A stretch of 64,000 nucleotides of DNA. Origin: Bradyrhizobium elkanii WSM2783 (GTDB taxonomy: Bacteria; Pseudomonadota; Alphaproteobacteria; Rhizobiales; Xanthobacteraceae). The DNA is taken from assembly GCF_000472865.1 (NCBI RefSeq), contig NZ_AXAP01000008.1, positions 62,001-126,000 on the forward strand, read 5' to 3'. This document shows positions 7,660 through 16,410 of the stretch, one piece after another. A program made the position numbers and the translations under genes. The notes below the pieces were generated by a model. It searched no databases. It was not told the origin of the DNA and was given only the letters and a program-made list of their open reading frames with translations. Position 1 is the stretch's first letter, and every line of letters begins with the position of its first letter.

Positions 7660-9161
7660 AGCGGGACAGGTCGATCGTCATCGGAACGCACAGCGTTTCG
7701 TGCGACGCGCTGCTCGCACAGGGCAGGCGCGCTGCATCAGCGCTTGCGGCAGCCGGCGTCAACGAAGGCGATGCGATCGCACTCCTGATCCGGAACGATC
7801 CGATCTATTTCGAAGTGATGCAGGCAGCCTCTCTGCTCGGGGCCTATGTCGTACCGCTCAACTGGCACAGCACCGCGGACGAAATCCGTTACATCCTCGC
7901 CGATTGCGCGCCGCATGCGCTGATCGGCCATGCTGGCCTGCTGCAGGGTGTTGCGGCCGCAATTCCGGCCGACCTTCCGACGTTTTTTGCGCCGTCCGGT
8001 GCCATGGCCTCGTCGGAGGCTCCTTCGTGCGCCCGCGCCTGGGCGCCGCATCGTGACGGTTTTGCCGAATGGCCGGAACCGGCGCGCGCCCCGCGCGGGA
8101 CCATGATCTACACCTCCGGCACCACCGGCCGACCGAAAGGCGTGCGTCGCGCGCCAATGAACGCCGAGCAGGTGAGCAAGAACGCCGCCTTGCTGCGACA
8201 GATCTACGGCATCGAGCAAGGCATGCGCGCATTCGTGTGCGGCCCGCTCTATCATGCCTCACCCGGTGCGTTTGCCAGGCAGGCGTTTCAGCATGCCGAT
8301 CTCGTGGTCTTGCAGCACAATTTCGATCCCGAAGAATTGCTGAAGACGATCGAGGAACATCGCATCACCCATCTCACGATGGTGCCGACGATGTTCGTAC
8401 GCCTGCTTCGGCTCAGCGACGCGGTCCGATCGCAGTACGACGTTTCGTCCATTCGCTGGGCGACCCACACCGGCGCCGCGTGCCCGCCTGATGTCAAGCG
8501 GCGCATGATCGACTGGTGGGGGCCGGTGATCCACGAAACCTATGGCGCCACCGAAACCGGACCGGCCGTCGGCTGCAACTCGCATGAATGGCTTGCTCAT
8601 CCGGGTACCGTCGGCAGGGCGATGGCGGGCACGACCTTACGTATTTACGACGACGAGGGTCGCGAGCTCGGCACAGGACAGATCGGTGAAATCTACCTGC
8701 GCACGGAGGCCTATGCCGATTTCACCTATCACGGCAGGCCGGAGCAGCGCGAACAGATCGATCGGGACGGGCTCGTGACCTGCGGCGATGTCGGCTACGT
8801 GGATGCTGACGGCTATCTCTTCATCTGCGACCGCAAGCGCGACATGGTCATCTCCGGCGGCGTCAACATCTATCCCGCGGAGATCGAAAATGTCCTGGTG
8901 AACTGTCCGGGCGTACGGGACTGCGCAGTGTTCGGTGCACCCGACGAGGAGTTCGGAGAAAGCCTGGTCGCCGCCATCGAAGCCGAGGGCGGGATTCGGC
9001 TTGCGGCCGAAGCCATCGCGACATTCCTGGAAGGGCATATCGCCCGATTCAAGATCCCGAAGCGGTTCGTGTTTCATGACGCGCTGCCGCGCGAGGCGAG
9101 CGGAAAAATCTTCAAGCGGAAACTGCGCGACGCCTATCTGCAGGCGAACGCGCGAGGTTAA
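7647..9161 (+). CDS. AMP-dependent acyl-CoA synthetase/ligase
   Basis: 504 aa of the adenylate-forming superfamily. Motifs in order are the P-loop YTSGTTGRPKGV (about residue 155), YGATETGP (about 300), the hinge region with GGVNIYPAEIENVL (about 410), and the C-terminal catalytic Lys in EASGKIFKRKLRD. It converts a carboxylic acid to its CoA thioester using ATP. In this operon it may activate the aliphatic acid released by the meta-cleavage hydrolase or an aromatic side-chain acid. The ATG at 7647 overlaps the preceding unknown gene by 13 bp; the frame is open further upstream but lies inside that gene. Confidence 0.88.
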   Translation: MPGVKRDRSIVIGTHSVSCDALLAQGRRAASALAAAGVNEGDAIALLIRNDPIYFEVMQAASLLGAYVVPLNWHSTADEIRYILADCAPHALIGHAGLLQGVAAAIPADLPTFFAPSGAMASSEAPSCARAWAPHRDGFAEWPEPARAPRGTMIYTSGTTGRPKGVRRAPMNAEQVSKNAALLRQIYGIEQGMRAFVCGPLYHASPGAFARQAFQHADLVVLQHNFDPEELLKTIEEHRITHLTMVPTMFVRLLRLSDAVRSQYDVSSIRWATHTGAACPPDVKRRMIDWWGPVIHETYGATETGPAVGCNSHEWLAHPGTVGRAMAGTTLRIYDDEGRELGTGQIGEIYLRTEAYADFTYHGRPEQREQIDRDGLVTCGDVGYVDADGYLFICDRKRDMVISGGVNIYPAEIENVLVNCPGVRDCAVFGAPDEEFGESLVAAIEAEGGIRLAAEAIATFLEGHIARFKIPKRFVFHDALPREASGKIFKRKLRDAYLQANARG

Positions 9162-9192
9162 CACAATTCATCATCGAAGTCGGAGATCAATA

Positions 9193-10002
9193 GTGGAACT
9201 GAAGGGTAAGCATGTCGATGTCGCGGGTACGCGCACGCACTACTACGACGTCGGGCAAGGGGAGCCCACTATCCTCATCCATGGCGGAGGGCCGGGGGCT
9301 TCCGGCCTGAGCAATTATCGCAAGAACGTCGAGGCTCTTGCGGCGCGCCGTCGCGTCATCGTGTTCGACCTTCCCGGATTTGGCGAGACCGAGGGGAAGC
9401 TGAAGGACGGCCCGATCTTCGAAGCGATGGGTGACTTCACCCGCGCCTTCATGGACGCGATCGACGTCAAGAAGGCGAGCTTCGTCGGCAATTCCCTCGG
9501 AGGCGCGGCGTCGCTGATGGTCGCCTTGCGCGCGCCTGAACGAGTCAGCCGGCTGGTGCTGATGGGGACCGGCGGAAGCCAGGCGATCTTCTCGCCGATG
9601 CCGACCGAAGGCCTGCGGCGGATGGCGATGTTCCATGCCGGCGAGGGGCCGACGTTGCAGAAGCTGAAGGGCGTGATCGATCTTCTGGTGTTCGACCAGT
9701 CCTCGATTACCGAAGAACTGCTGGCCGAGCGGCTCAAAGCCGCCACCCGCCCCGATGTCATCGACATCTTCAAGCGGCCGCCGCTCGATATCTGGCGTGA
9801 GAATCTCGCCGCGCTGAAGCATCGCACGCTTCTGATCTGGGGACGCGAGGATCGGGTCGTGCCGCTCGATTCAAGCTTCATCCTGCTCAAGACCATGCCC
9901 AACGCACAGCTTCATGTCTTTCCCAAATGCGGGCACTGGGCGCAGTGGGAGAAGGCCGACGAATTCAATGCGCTGGTCGCTGACTTCCTGGACCGGCCAT
10001 GA
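9193..10002 (+). CDS. Alpha/beta hydrolase, meta-cleavage product (C-C bond) hydrolase type
   Basis: 269 aa from a GTG start at 9193 with an upstream GGAG. The oxyanion-hole loop HGGGPGAS (30-37), nucleophile Ser101 in GNSLGG, Asp220 in WGREDRVVP and His248 in KCGHWAQWEKADEFN form the expected triad. HGGGPGAS and CGHWAQWE are hallmarks of BphD/MhpC/CmtE-type hydrolases, which cleave 2-hydroxy-6-oxo-dienoates to 2-hydroxypenta-2,4-dienoate and a carboxylic acid. The downstream hydratase gene overlaps by 4 bp and would take the dienoate product, which strongly supports this role. Confidence 0.92.
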   Translation: MELKGKHVDVAGTRTHYYDVGQGEPTILIHGGGPGASGLSNYRKNVEALAARRRVIVFDLPGFGETEGKLKDGPIFEAMGDFTRAFMDAIDVKKASFVGNSLGGAASLMVALRAPERVSRLVLMGTGGSQAIFSPMPTEGLRRMAMFHAGEGPTLQKLKGVIDLLVFDQSSITEELLAERLKAATRPDVIDIFKRPPLDIWRENLAALKHRTLLIWGREDRVVPLDSSFILLKTMPNAQLHVFPKCGHWAQWEKADEFNALVADFLDRP

Positions 10003-10778
10003 GCAATATTATTGAGAATATTGCGACACGGCTGCAGGAAGCCGAGGCGGCATGCCGCCCGATCGCGCCGATCGCAAGCGATATCGGCGAGGGGCGAGTG
10101 GAGGTGGCCTATGCGATTCAGGCCGAAGTCACGCGGCGCGGGATTGCCGGCGGCCGCCGGCTCGTGGGCCGCAAGATCGGGCTCACATCGAAAGCAGTGC
10201 AGCAGCAGCTTGGGGTCGATCAGCCCGACTACGGCGCGCTGTTTGCCGATATGGAGATCCCGACCGGCGAGCGAATCGAGGTCGCGCGACTGATCCAGCC
10301 GCGTGTCGAGGCGGAGATAGCGCTGGTCCTGGAGCGGGATCTGGCAGAAGACCACATCACTCTCGGCGAATTGATGCGGTCGACGGCCTATGTCGTTCCC
10401 GCGCTCGAGGTGGTCGACAGCCGTATCAGCGATTGGAAGATCACGATCCTCGATACGGTGGCCGATAACGGCTCGAGCGCCCGCTATGTGCTCGGCGCCT
10501 CTCCGCGCCGCCTGACCGATGTCGATCTGGAAGCCTGCGGCATGACGATGACGCGCGATGGCGCGATCGTCTCCGTTGGCTGCGGCGCTGCCTGTCTCGG
10601 CCATCCCCTGCGCGCCGCGCTCTGGCTTGCCCGCGCCATGGCCAAAGCCGGCCAACCGCTGCGGTCTGGCGATGTCGTTCTGACCGGCGCGCTGGGACCG
10701 GTCTCGCCGGTTTCCGCGGGCGAATTCTACGAAGCAAGAATCTCGGGCTTCTCGCCCGTGAGCGTTTCGTTCGTTTAG
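9999..10778 (+). CDS. 2-keto-4-pentenoate hydratase family protein
   Basis: 259 aa of the fumarylacetoacetate-hydrolase-fold hydratases (MhpD/BphH/CmtF). It has VGRKIGLTSKAVQQQLGVDQPDYG, typical of these hydratases, and acidic metal ligands in VEAEIALVLERDL. It hydrates 2-hydroxypenta-2,4-dienoate to 4-hydroxy-2-oxovalerate. The start overlaps the hydrolase stop (ATGA). A stem-loop follows at 10784-10816. No aldolase (BphI) or acetaldehyde dehydrogenase (BphJ) gene follows, so the last steps must be encoded elsewhere. Confidence 0.92.
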   Translation: MSNIIENIATRLQEAEAACRPIAPIASDIGEGRVEVAYAIQAEVTRRGIAGGRRLVGRKIGLTSKAVQQQLGVDQPDYGALFADMEIPTGERIEVARLIQPRVEAEIALVLERDLAEDHITLGELMRSTAYVVPALEVVDSRISDWKITILDTVADNGSSARYVLGASPRRLTDVDLEACGMTMTRDGAIVSVGCGAACLGHPLRAALWLARAMAKAGQPLRSGDVVLTGALGPVSPVSAGEFYEARISGFSPVSVSFV

Positions 10779-10783
10779 CTCAC

Positions 10784-10816
10784 CGGGCCTCATGCTGCCG
10801 GAGAGCAGCAGGCCCG
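10784..10816 (+). terminator. Stem-loop after the meta-cleavage operon
   Basis: Nested perfect arms CGGGCCT/AGGCCCG and GCTGC/GCAGC with a CGGAGA loop, beginning 6 bp after the hydratase stop. There is no T run behind it, so it may act as a weak terminator or a 3' mRNA-stabilising structure rather than a classical intrinsic terminator. Confidence 0.45.
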
Positions 10817-10859
10817 TTGCAGCATCCACTTAAAGCCAAAATGAAAGGGAGGAGCCGAC

Positions 10860-12092
10860 ATGACATTGATCTCGCGGCGGGCAACCATCGCCGGCCTCGG
10901 CGCAGCGGCACTCACGTTCGGTCGAGCGTCGCGCGCACGCGCTGCAAACAATTACGGACCTGGAGTAACCGACACCGAGATCAAGCTCGGGACCACGGCA
11001 CCCTATAGCGGGCCGGCGTCCGGCTATGGCGTCTACGGACAGGCGCAGACTGCTTATTTCCAGATGGTCAACGACAATGGCGGCATCAACGGCCGGAAGA
11101 TCAACTTGGTTTCGCTGGATAATGCCTTTTCGCCGCCGAAAGCCGTCGAGCAGACGCGAAAGCTGGTGGAGTCGGAGGAAGTCTTTGCGATCGCCGGTTT
11201 CCTGGGAACGGCAACTAATGCCGCCGTACAAAAATATCTCAACGCGAAGAAGGTGCCGAGCCTGTTCCTGACATCAGGCGCCGAGCGCTTCAATGATCCG
11301 AAGGAGTTTCCATGGATCGTTCCGTTCTATCCGATCTACGTCGCGCAAGGCGCGGCCTTGGCCACGTTCATCCTGAATGAAAAGCCGAACGCCAAGATCG
11401 CCGTCCAATATGTCAATGACGATCTCGGCAAGGACTTCCTTCGCGGCCTGAAAAAGGGGCTGGGGGGCAAGGCGAGCGCCATCGTCAAGGAGGTCAGTCA
11501 CGAGATCACCGAGCCCACCATCGACAATCAGGTCGCCGATTGCAGGGCGACCGGCGCCGATGTGTTCGTCCAGCTCACCTATTCCAAATTTGCCGCGCAA
11601 GGCATCCGGAAGGTGGCGGCAATGGGCTGGAAGCCGCTGCACGTCATCAATTCGAATTGCAGCTCGGTCGGGGGTACGCTCGCCCCGGCCGGCCTGGACA
11701 ATGCGAAGGGATTGATCTCGGCATGGTGGGAGATCGTCGTGACCGATCCAAGACACCGTGACAAGCCAAGGGTGAAGGCCTATGTCGACTTCATGAAGAA
11801 ATACATGCCCTCGGTCGGCATCGACGACAATACGGCGACGCCGGGCTACAACAACGCCTACATGATCGAGCAGGTTCTGAAGCGTTGCGGCAACGATCTG
11901 ACGCGGGAAAACCTCTTGAAGCAGGCGACGTCGCTCAAGGGCGAACTGCCGCCGCTTTTCCTCGACGGCATCAAGGTCGAAAATTCTCCAACCGACTATC
12001 GCGCCATCCACAATCTGCAGATTTCCCGCTTCGATGGTGGGAACTGGATTCCCGTCGGCGACATGATCGATCTCGGTGCGATTGCGTCCTGA
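10860..12092 (+). CDS. Branched-chain-amino-acid-type ABC transporter substrate-binding protein (orphan)
   Basis: 410 aa of the LivK-like periplasmic binding family (type 1 fold). A twin-arginine-like export signal (SRRATIAG then a hydrophobic stretch and ASRARA) precedes the mature start. The domain begins with the family signature VTDTEIKLGTTAPYSGPAS. Ribosome site GGGAGGA. Members near aromatic-degradation genes often bind aromatic acids rather than amino acids. No permease or ATPase gene is adjacent: the next gene is a convergent second binding protein, so it must use a transporter encoded elsewhere, perhaps one of the two Liv systems in this window. Confidence 0.9.
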   Translation: MTLISRRATIAGLGAAALTFGRASRARAANNYGPGVTDTEIKLGTTAPYSGPASGYGVYGQAQTAYFQMVNDNGGINGRKINLVSLDNAFSPPKAVEQTRKLVESEEVFAIAGFLGTATNAAVQKYLNAKKVPSLFLTSGAERFNDPKEFPWIVPFYPIYVAQGAALATFILNEKPNAKIAVQYVNDDLGKDFLRGLKKGLGGKASAIVKEVSHEITEPTIDNQVADCRATGADVFVQLTYSKFAAQGIRKVAAMGWKPLHVINSNCSSVGGTLAPAGLDNAKGLISAWWEIVVTDPRHRDKPRVKAYVDFMKKYMPSVGIDDNTATPGYNNAYMIEQVLKRCGNDLTRENLLKQATSLKGELPPLFLDGIKVENSPTDYRAIHNLQISRFDGGNWIPVGDMIDLGAIAS

Positions 12093-12118
12093 GCCCTCGC
12101 GAATCTCCGGGACCGCTG

Positions 12119-12150
12119 GGCGAGGGCGGCAAATGCCGCTCTCGCCTTTT
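12119..12150 (+). terminator. Intrinsic terminator between convergent binding-protein genes
   Basis: A 12-bp stem, GGCGAGGGCGGC paired with GCCGCTCTCGCC (one G-U pair), an AAAT loop and a TTTT tail. It starts 27 bp after the stop of the plus-strand substrate-binding gene and has the correct polarity for it. Confidence 0.8.
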
Positions 12151-12199
12151 CTGATGGAGAAACTGCATTCGCGAGCAACGCTGCGAACGCCCGGATGGA

Positions 12200-13414
12200 T
12201 CACTCGGCGGACAGCGGATCGCCTGCCAGTGTCCAGCTCTCTCCGTCGAAAATCGCGATCCGAAGCGTCTTGAACGGCGTGTAGTCGTCGGGATGCATGC
12301 TGATCGAGATGCCCGGAAGCATCATCGGCAGCCGTTCGCCATGGAGCGATGTCGCCTGGCGAATGAGGTTGTCCCGCGTCAACTGATCGCCGCATTTCTT
12401 CAGGGCGAGCGTCACGGCGTGGACGTTCATGTAGGCGACCAGGACGGAATAGTCGTCCGGATTGGCTGATGGCGCATATTTCTTCAGGAAGCTCTTGTAG
12501 GCCTTGACCTCTTCGTCATCGACCCATGCCGGGTCGCCGGGTTGTTTGAGGAACTGTGTCGTGACCAGACCTTTCGATGCCTCGAGGCCCGCCGGCTTCA
12601 GGATGGTCTCCACGGATGCCGTCGAGCCGCCGATTACGTGGAGCGGGCGCCACTTGAGCTCGTAGACCTTCCGGATCGATTGCGCGGCCGCCTTCGAGGA
12701 CGATTGTTCAATCAGCGTGTCGATGCCGGCGGCTTTCAACTGAACGATTTGCGAATCGATCGTCGGATCGGCGAGTTCGTACGAAACCGCCGTGACGATC
12801 TGCGCCGCCTTTTCGCCAAGCCCGGCCCGCAAGCCTTTGAGGTAGTCCTTTCCGTAATCGTCGTTCTGGTACAAGACGCCGATCTTGGCGTCGGGTTTTG
12901 CCTTCGCGATATATTTGGCGACAACGCGGCCTTCCGTCTCGAAATCAGGGTAGAGCGGCACGGTCCACGGAAAAGCCTTGGGATCGTTGAAGCGGCGTCC
13001 GCCGGCGGTGATGAAAAGCTGCGGCACCTGTTTGGAGTTCAGATATTTCTGAATCGCGACATTCGGCGCCGTTCCGATGGTGCCGACCTCAGCGAGCACG
13101 CCGACGTCCTCGATGAGCTTGCGCGACTGCTCGACCGCCTTGGGCGCACTGTAGGCGTTGTCCAGTTGCGTGAAGCTGATCTTGCGTCCGTTGATCCCGC
13201 CTTGCGCGTTCAGCATTTCGAAATAGCCGACGACCGCCCGTCCTGCGCCGGCACCGAAAGCAGAGGCCGGACCGCTGAGCGGGGTTGATTGGCCAAGCTT
13301 GATCTCGGTGTCGCTGGCTCCCGGGCTATAGGCGTGTTGTGCGTAAGCAGGTGATGCGGCGAGAAGCGCGGATATGGCGACGGCGAGCCAAATCCGATGG
13401 ATGGTACAGGTCAA
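12200..13414 (-). CDS. Branched-chain-amino-acid-type ABC transporter substrate-binding protein (orphan)
   Basis: 404 aa, same LivK-like family as the convergent gene at 10860, with ASDTEIKLGQSTPLSGPAS at the mature N-terminus. A Sec signal peptide is visible (IHRIWLAVAISALLAASPAYAQ, cleavage after AYA). The TTG at 13414 is preferred: it has GGAGG eight bases upstream, whereas the in-frame ATG at 13429 is immediately fused to that site. It lies 39 bp downstream of the acyl-CoA dehydrogenase gene on the same strand and is probably co-transcribed, which suggests the imported compound is degraded through a CoA thioester. Confidence 0.9.
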   Translation of the reverse strand: MTCTIHRIWLAVAISALLAASPAYAQHAYSPGASDTEIKLGQSTPLSGPASAFGAGAGRAVVGYFEMLNAQGGINGRKISFTQLDNAYSAPKAVEQSRKLIEDVGVLAEVGTIGTAPNVAIQKYLNSKQVPQLFITAGGRRFNDPKAFPWTVPLYPDFETEGRVVAKYIAKAKPDAKIGVLYQNDDYGKDYLKGLRAGLGEKAAQIVTAVSYELADPTIDSQIVQLKAAGIDTLIEQSSSKAAAQSIRKVYELKWRPLHVIGGSTASVETILKPAGLEASKGLVTTQFLKQPGDPAWVDDEEVKAYKSFLKKYAPSANPDDYSVLVAYMNVHAVTLALKKCGDQLTRDNLIRQATSLHGERLPMMLPGISISMHPDDYTPFKTLRIAIFDGESWTLAGDPLSAE

Positions 13415-13453
13415 GATCGTTTCCTCCATGTTGTATTTGATTGTTCATTGTTG

Positions 13454-14593
13454 TTATCGCAGCAACTCGCGGGCGATCACCACGCGCTGGATCTGGTTGG
13501 TGCCTTCAAAGATCTGGGTCAGCTTGGCGTCGCGCATCATGCGTTCGACCGGATAATCCATGGTGTAGCCGTAGCCGCCGAAGATCTGGACGGCATCGGT
13601 GGTGACCTTCATGGCGGTGTCGCTGCCGATGCATTTCGCCATGCTGGCGAGCAGGTTCAATCGCTTCCAGTCGCCTTCATCGCCGGCCCGCGCGCATTCG
13701 TAGACGAGTGCGCGCGCGGCCTCGATCTGCATGGCCATGTCCGCAAGCATGAACTGCACGCCCTGGAATTCCGAGATCGATCGCTTGAACTGCTTGCGTT
13801 CCTTCGCATAGGCGATGCAGGCGTCGAGCGCGCCCTGCGCCAATCCCACCGATTGGGCGCCGATGGTCGGCCGGTTGAGATCGAGCGCGCGCATTGACGC
13901 GCGAAAGCCTTTGCCTTCCTCGCCGACGAGGTTCTCGGCCGGAACCCGCACATTGTCGAAGAAGATCGGCGTATTCGGAGCGCCGTGAAAGCCCAGCTTT
14001 CGTTCGTGTCGCCCGAACGAGATGCCCGGCATCTGCTTCGGTTCGACGATGAAGGCGCTGATGCCGTCCGCACCGGCACTGTCGCTCGTCCGCGCCATCA
14101 CCACGATATAGTCGGCGACGACGCCATAGCTGCACCATTGCTTGCGGCCGTTCAGGACGTAGCAGTCGCCATCTTTCCTGGCGCGGGTGTTGAGCGCGGA
14201 GACGTCCGAGCCGGCCTGTGGCTCAGAGATCGCGATCGCCGTCACGACGCCGCCCTTGGCGATGATCGGCAGGTATTTCTTGCGCTGTTCCTCCGAGCCG
14301 AAGTGAAGCAGCGGCATGATGAACATGGTGTTGAGGGCTGCGATCGAGGCGCAGGCGGGCGAGACCTTCGAGATCTCCTCGCGCGCGATGCAGGCCATCG
14401 TCAGATTGCCGTTCGGGCCGCCATATTGTTCCGGCACCCAAAGCTGCATCAGCCCCATCTCGCCGAACAGCTTCACGATCTCGAGTGGGAAACGATCAGT
14501 CTCGTCGATCTCGGCGGCGATCGGCGCCACATGCCGGGCGACCATTCTTCGGATGTTGTCGCGAAACGCGGTCTGCTCCTCGGTGAAGCTCAT
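13454..14593 (-). CDS. Acyl-CoA dehydrogenase
   Basis: 379 aa, a standard single-domain ACAD flavoprotein introducing the alpha,beta double bond into an acyl-CoA. Visible signatures are [13 protein letters not shown] (FAD/substrate loop, about 125), QIFGGYGY, and [10 protein letters not shown] near the C-terminus, whose Glu is the catalytic base of short-chain and isobutyryl/isovaleryl-type enzymes. The start at 14593 (MSFTEEQ) begins exactly where the family does. It is transcribed divergently from the GntR gene at 14672, and a palindrome lies between them. Substrate is unknown; short branched acyl-CoA is plausible. Confidence 0.92.
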   Translation of the reverse strand: MSFTEEQTAFRDNIRRMVARHVAPIAAEIDETDRFPLEIVKLFGEMGLMQLWVPEQYGGPNGNLTMACIAREEISKVSPACASIAALNTMFIMPLLHFGSEEQRKKYLPIIAKGGVVTAIAISEPQAGSDVSALNTRARKDGDCYVLNGRKQWCSYGVVADYIVVMARTSDSAGADGISAFIVEPKQMPGISFGRHERKLGFHGAPNTPIFFDNVRVPAENLVGEEGKGFRASMRALDLNRPTIGAQSVGLAQGALDACIAYAKERKQFKRSISEFQGVQFMLADMAMQIEAARALVYECARAGDEGDWKRLNLLASMAKCIGSDTAMKVTTDAVQIFGGYGYTMDYPVERMMRDAKLTQIFEGTNQIQRVVIARELLR

Positions 14594-14642
14594 GGGTTTC
14601 CGCCTGTTTTTTTGTAAGGAGCCCAAAAAGGGGCTTCCATTG

Positions 14643-14657
14643 AATGGGTGATCCATT
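14643..14657. promoter_or_regulatory. Candidate GntR operator in the divergent gap
   Basis: The 15-bp dyad AATGGgTGAtCCATT is symmetric at all but one base pair around its centre. It lies between the divergent acyl-CoA dehydrogenase and GntR genes, with the TGG-N5-CCA form common for FadR-group regulators. A second, overlapping inverted repeat GGGTGA-N13-TCACCC (14646-14670) ends just before the ATG of the regulator. Confidence 0.45.
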
Positions 14658-14671
14658 TAATAATTCACCCG

Positions 14672-15538
14672 ATGAACACCAAGTCAAGCCCTCGGAGCTC
14701 CACCCGGCCGCGGTTGGCCTCGCTCAACCGGCGGGAACGGGCCCCCGATCACCGTGCAGCCGGGGCACCGGCTGCACCGCAGTTCCGGCCGATCCATACC
14801 CGCCGCGCATTCGAGGAAATCTGTGAGCGTATTCGTGAGCAATTGGCGCTTGGCGTGCTGAAGCCCGGGGACAAGCTTCCGGCCGAACGCGACCTGGCCC
14901 AGCAACTCGGCGTCAGCCGCAATGTCCTGCGCGAGGCGCTGCGAAGCCTCGAGATGGCGGGCGTGCTGCGGCTGCAGAAGGGCGTCAAGGGAGGGGCCTT
15001 CATCCGCGAGGGCGATACCAGTCGCATGAACGACGTCATGCGAGACATGCTGAGCCTTGGCACGATTTCAGTGCGCGAATTGTCGGAAGCGCGTGTCCAT
15101 GTACTTGATCTCGTCGTACGGCTGGCGTGTGCGAATGTGCGGGCGGCCCATCTCGACGCGCTTGAGGCGAATGTCGCGCGCACCGAACTTGCCACGCGCG
15201 AAGGCCGGCTGCTCGACCGGGTCGAGTGCTCGCGGGAGTTCTACAAGCTGCTGGCCGCGGCGACCGGAAACAAGGTGATCGCGATGATCATGGATTCGGT
15301 CACGGAGATTCACATGCGTTTCGTCTATGCCAAGGTAGCATCGAGCGGCGTCGCGATGGCCCGGCTCGCCGAAAAACGCCGGCAGTTTCTGGCCGCGCTG
15401 CGCGAGCGCAATGTCTCGTCCGCCACGCGCCTGATGCGCACGCATCTCGAATCCGTGCAGCGGATGCTGGAGCAGGATCCCGGCGCCATGTCACTTCATG
15501 TTGCCTTGGCGGAGGTCCAGCCCGGTTTCCGCCGTTGA
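14672..15538 (+). CDS. GntR family (FadR/FCD subgroup) transcriptional regulator
   Basis: 288 aa. After a disordered basic N-terminus of about 45 residues there is a winged helix-turn-helix (AFEEICERIREQLALGVLKPGDKLPAERDLAQQLGVSRNVLREALRSLEMAG), followed by an all-helical FCD ligand domain. The exact start is uncertain: a GTG at 14648 and the ATG at 14672 are both in frame and neither has a good ribosome site; the ATG leaves the palindromes upstream. It is divergent from the acyl-CoA dehydrogenase gene and upstream of a crotonase/acyl-CoA dehydrogenase/CoA-transferase run, which it probably controls. Confidence 0.88.
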   Translation: MNTKSSPRSSTRPRLASLNRRERAPDHRAAGAPAAPQFRPIHTRRAFEEICERIREQLALGVLKPGDKLPAERDLAQQLGVSRNVLREALRSLEMAGVLRLQKGVKGGAFIREGDTSRMNDVMRDMLSLGTISVRELSEARVHVLDLVVRLACANVRAAHLDALEANVARTELATREGRLLDRVECSREFYKLLAAATGNKVIAMIMDSVTEIHMRFVYAKVASSGVAMARLAEKRRQFLAALRERNVSSATRLMRTHLESVQRMLEQDPGAMSLHVALAEVQPGFRR

Positions 15539-15593
15539 GCGGCGGCATGTGACGACCTGCCTCGCCTGAACAAGAATATAAACGGAGGAAAAT

Positions 15594-16403
15594 GTGTCCA
15601 GATACGCCAATTACGAGTGCCTGAAGATCGAGGTTGCGGACAAGGTGGCGACCGTGACCTTGAACCGCCCGCAGGCGCGCAACGCGATCAATCAGAAGCT
15701 GATCCGCGAACTGCGGACGATCTGGGATGACCTCGCCGATGATCACGCCGTCAATGTCGTGGTGCTGACCGGTGCCGGCGATTTCTTCAGCGTCGGTGGC
15801 GACGTGAAGGCGATGTCGGAACGGCCGGGCGGCGACGTCCTCGAGGAGGGCGAGGTCCATGATCCCATGATCAGCCGGCGCGGGGTCACCCGCCAGCTCG
15901 AGCTCGACAAGCCGATCATCGCTGCCATCAACGGCGATGCGATTGGCCTTGCTGCGACCCACGCGCTCTTGTGCGACATAACGGTGATGGCCGAAGACGC
16001 GCGGATCGGCGACACGCATGTCTCGCGGGTCGGCCTGGTCGCGGGCGACGGAGGCACCGTGATCTGGCCGCTGCTCGTTGGGATCAACAAGGCCAAGGAA
16101 TTCCTGATCCGCGGCACGCTCCTAAGCGGCAAGGAGGCCGAGCGGATCGGGCTGGTCAACCATGTGGCGCCGCGCGCGGAGGTGCTGGCCAGGGCCCGCG
16201 ATATCGCCGTGGAGCTTGCGAACGGCCCCACCTGGGCCATTCGTTGGACCAAGCTGTCGATCAACCAGATCGTCAAGGATCGCGTCAACATGCTGCTCGA
16301 AGCCTCTATGGCCTTGGAGCAGGTGACGTTCGAGACGGCTGACCACAAGGAAGCGACCACGTCCTTCAAGGAGAAGCGCAAGCCGAAATTCGGCCAGGCT
16401 TAG
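15594..16403 (+). CDS. Crotonase-superfamily protein (enoyl-CoA hydratase/isomerase-like)
   Basis: 269 aa with the crotonase fold: VTLNRPQARNAIN at the N-terminus, the CoA/oxyanion loop TGAGDFFSVGGDV and GDGGTVIWP mid-protein. The start is GTG at 15594, four to six bases after GGAGG. The two catalytic glutamates of classical hydratases are absent: GGGCELA is replaced by GLAATHA and the QPE position reads DTH. A hydratase reaction should therefore not be assumed; isomerase, hydrolase or C-C lyase activity is possible. It is followed after 7 bp by the fused acyl-CoA dehydrogenase. Confidence 0.85.
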   Translation: MSRYANYECLKIEVADKVATVTLNRPQARNAINQKLIRELRTIWDDLADDHAVNVVVLTGAGDFFSVGGDVKAMSERPGGDVLEEGEVHDPMISRRGVTRQLELDKPIIAAINGDAIGLAATHALLCDITVMAEDARIGDTHVSRVGLVAGDGGTVIWPLLVGINKAKEFLIRGTLLSGKEAERIGLVNHVAPRAEVLARARDIAVELANGPTWAIRWTKLSINQIVKDRVNMLLEASMALEQVTFETADHKEATTSFKEKRKPKFGQA

Positions 16404-16410
16404 CCCAGTC

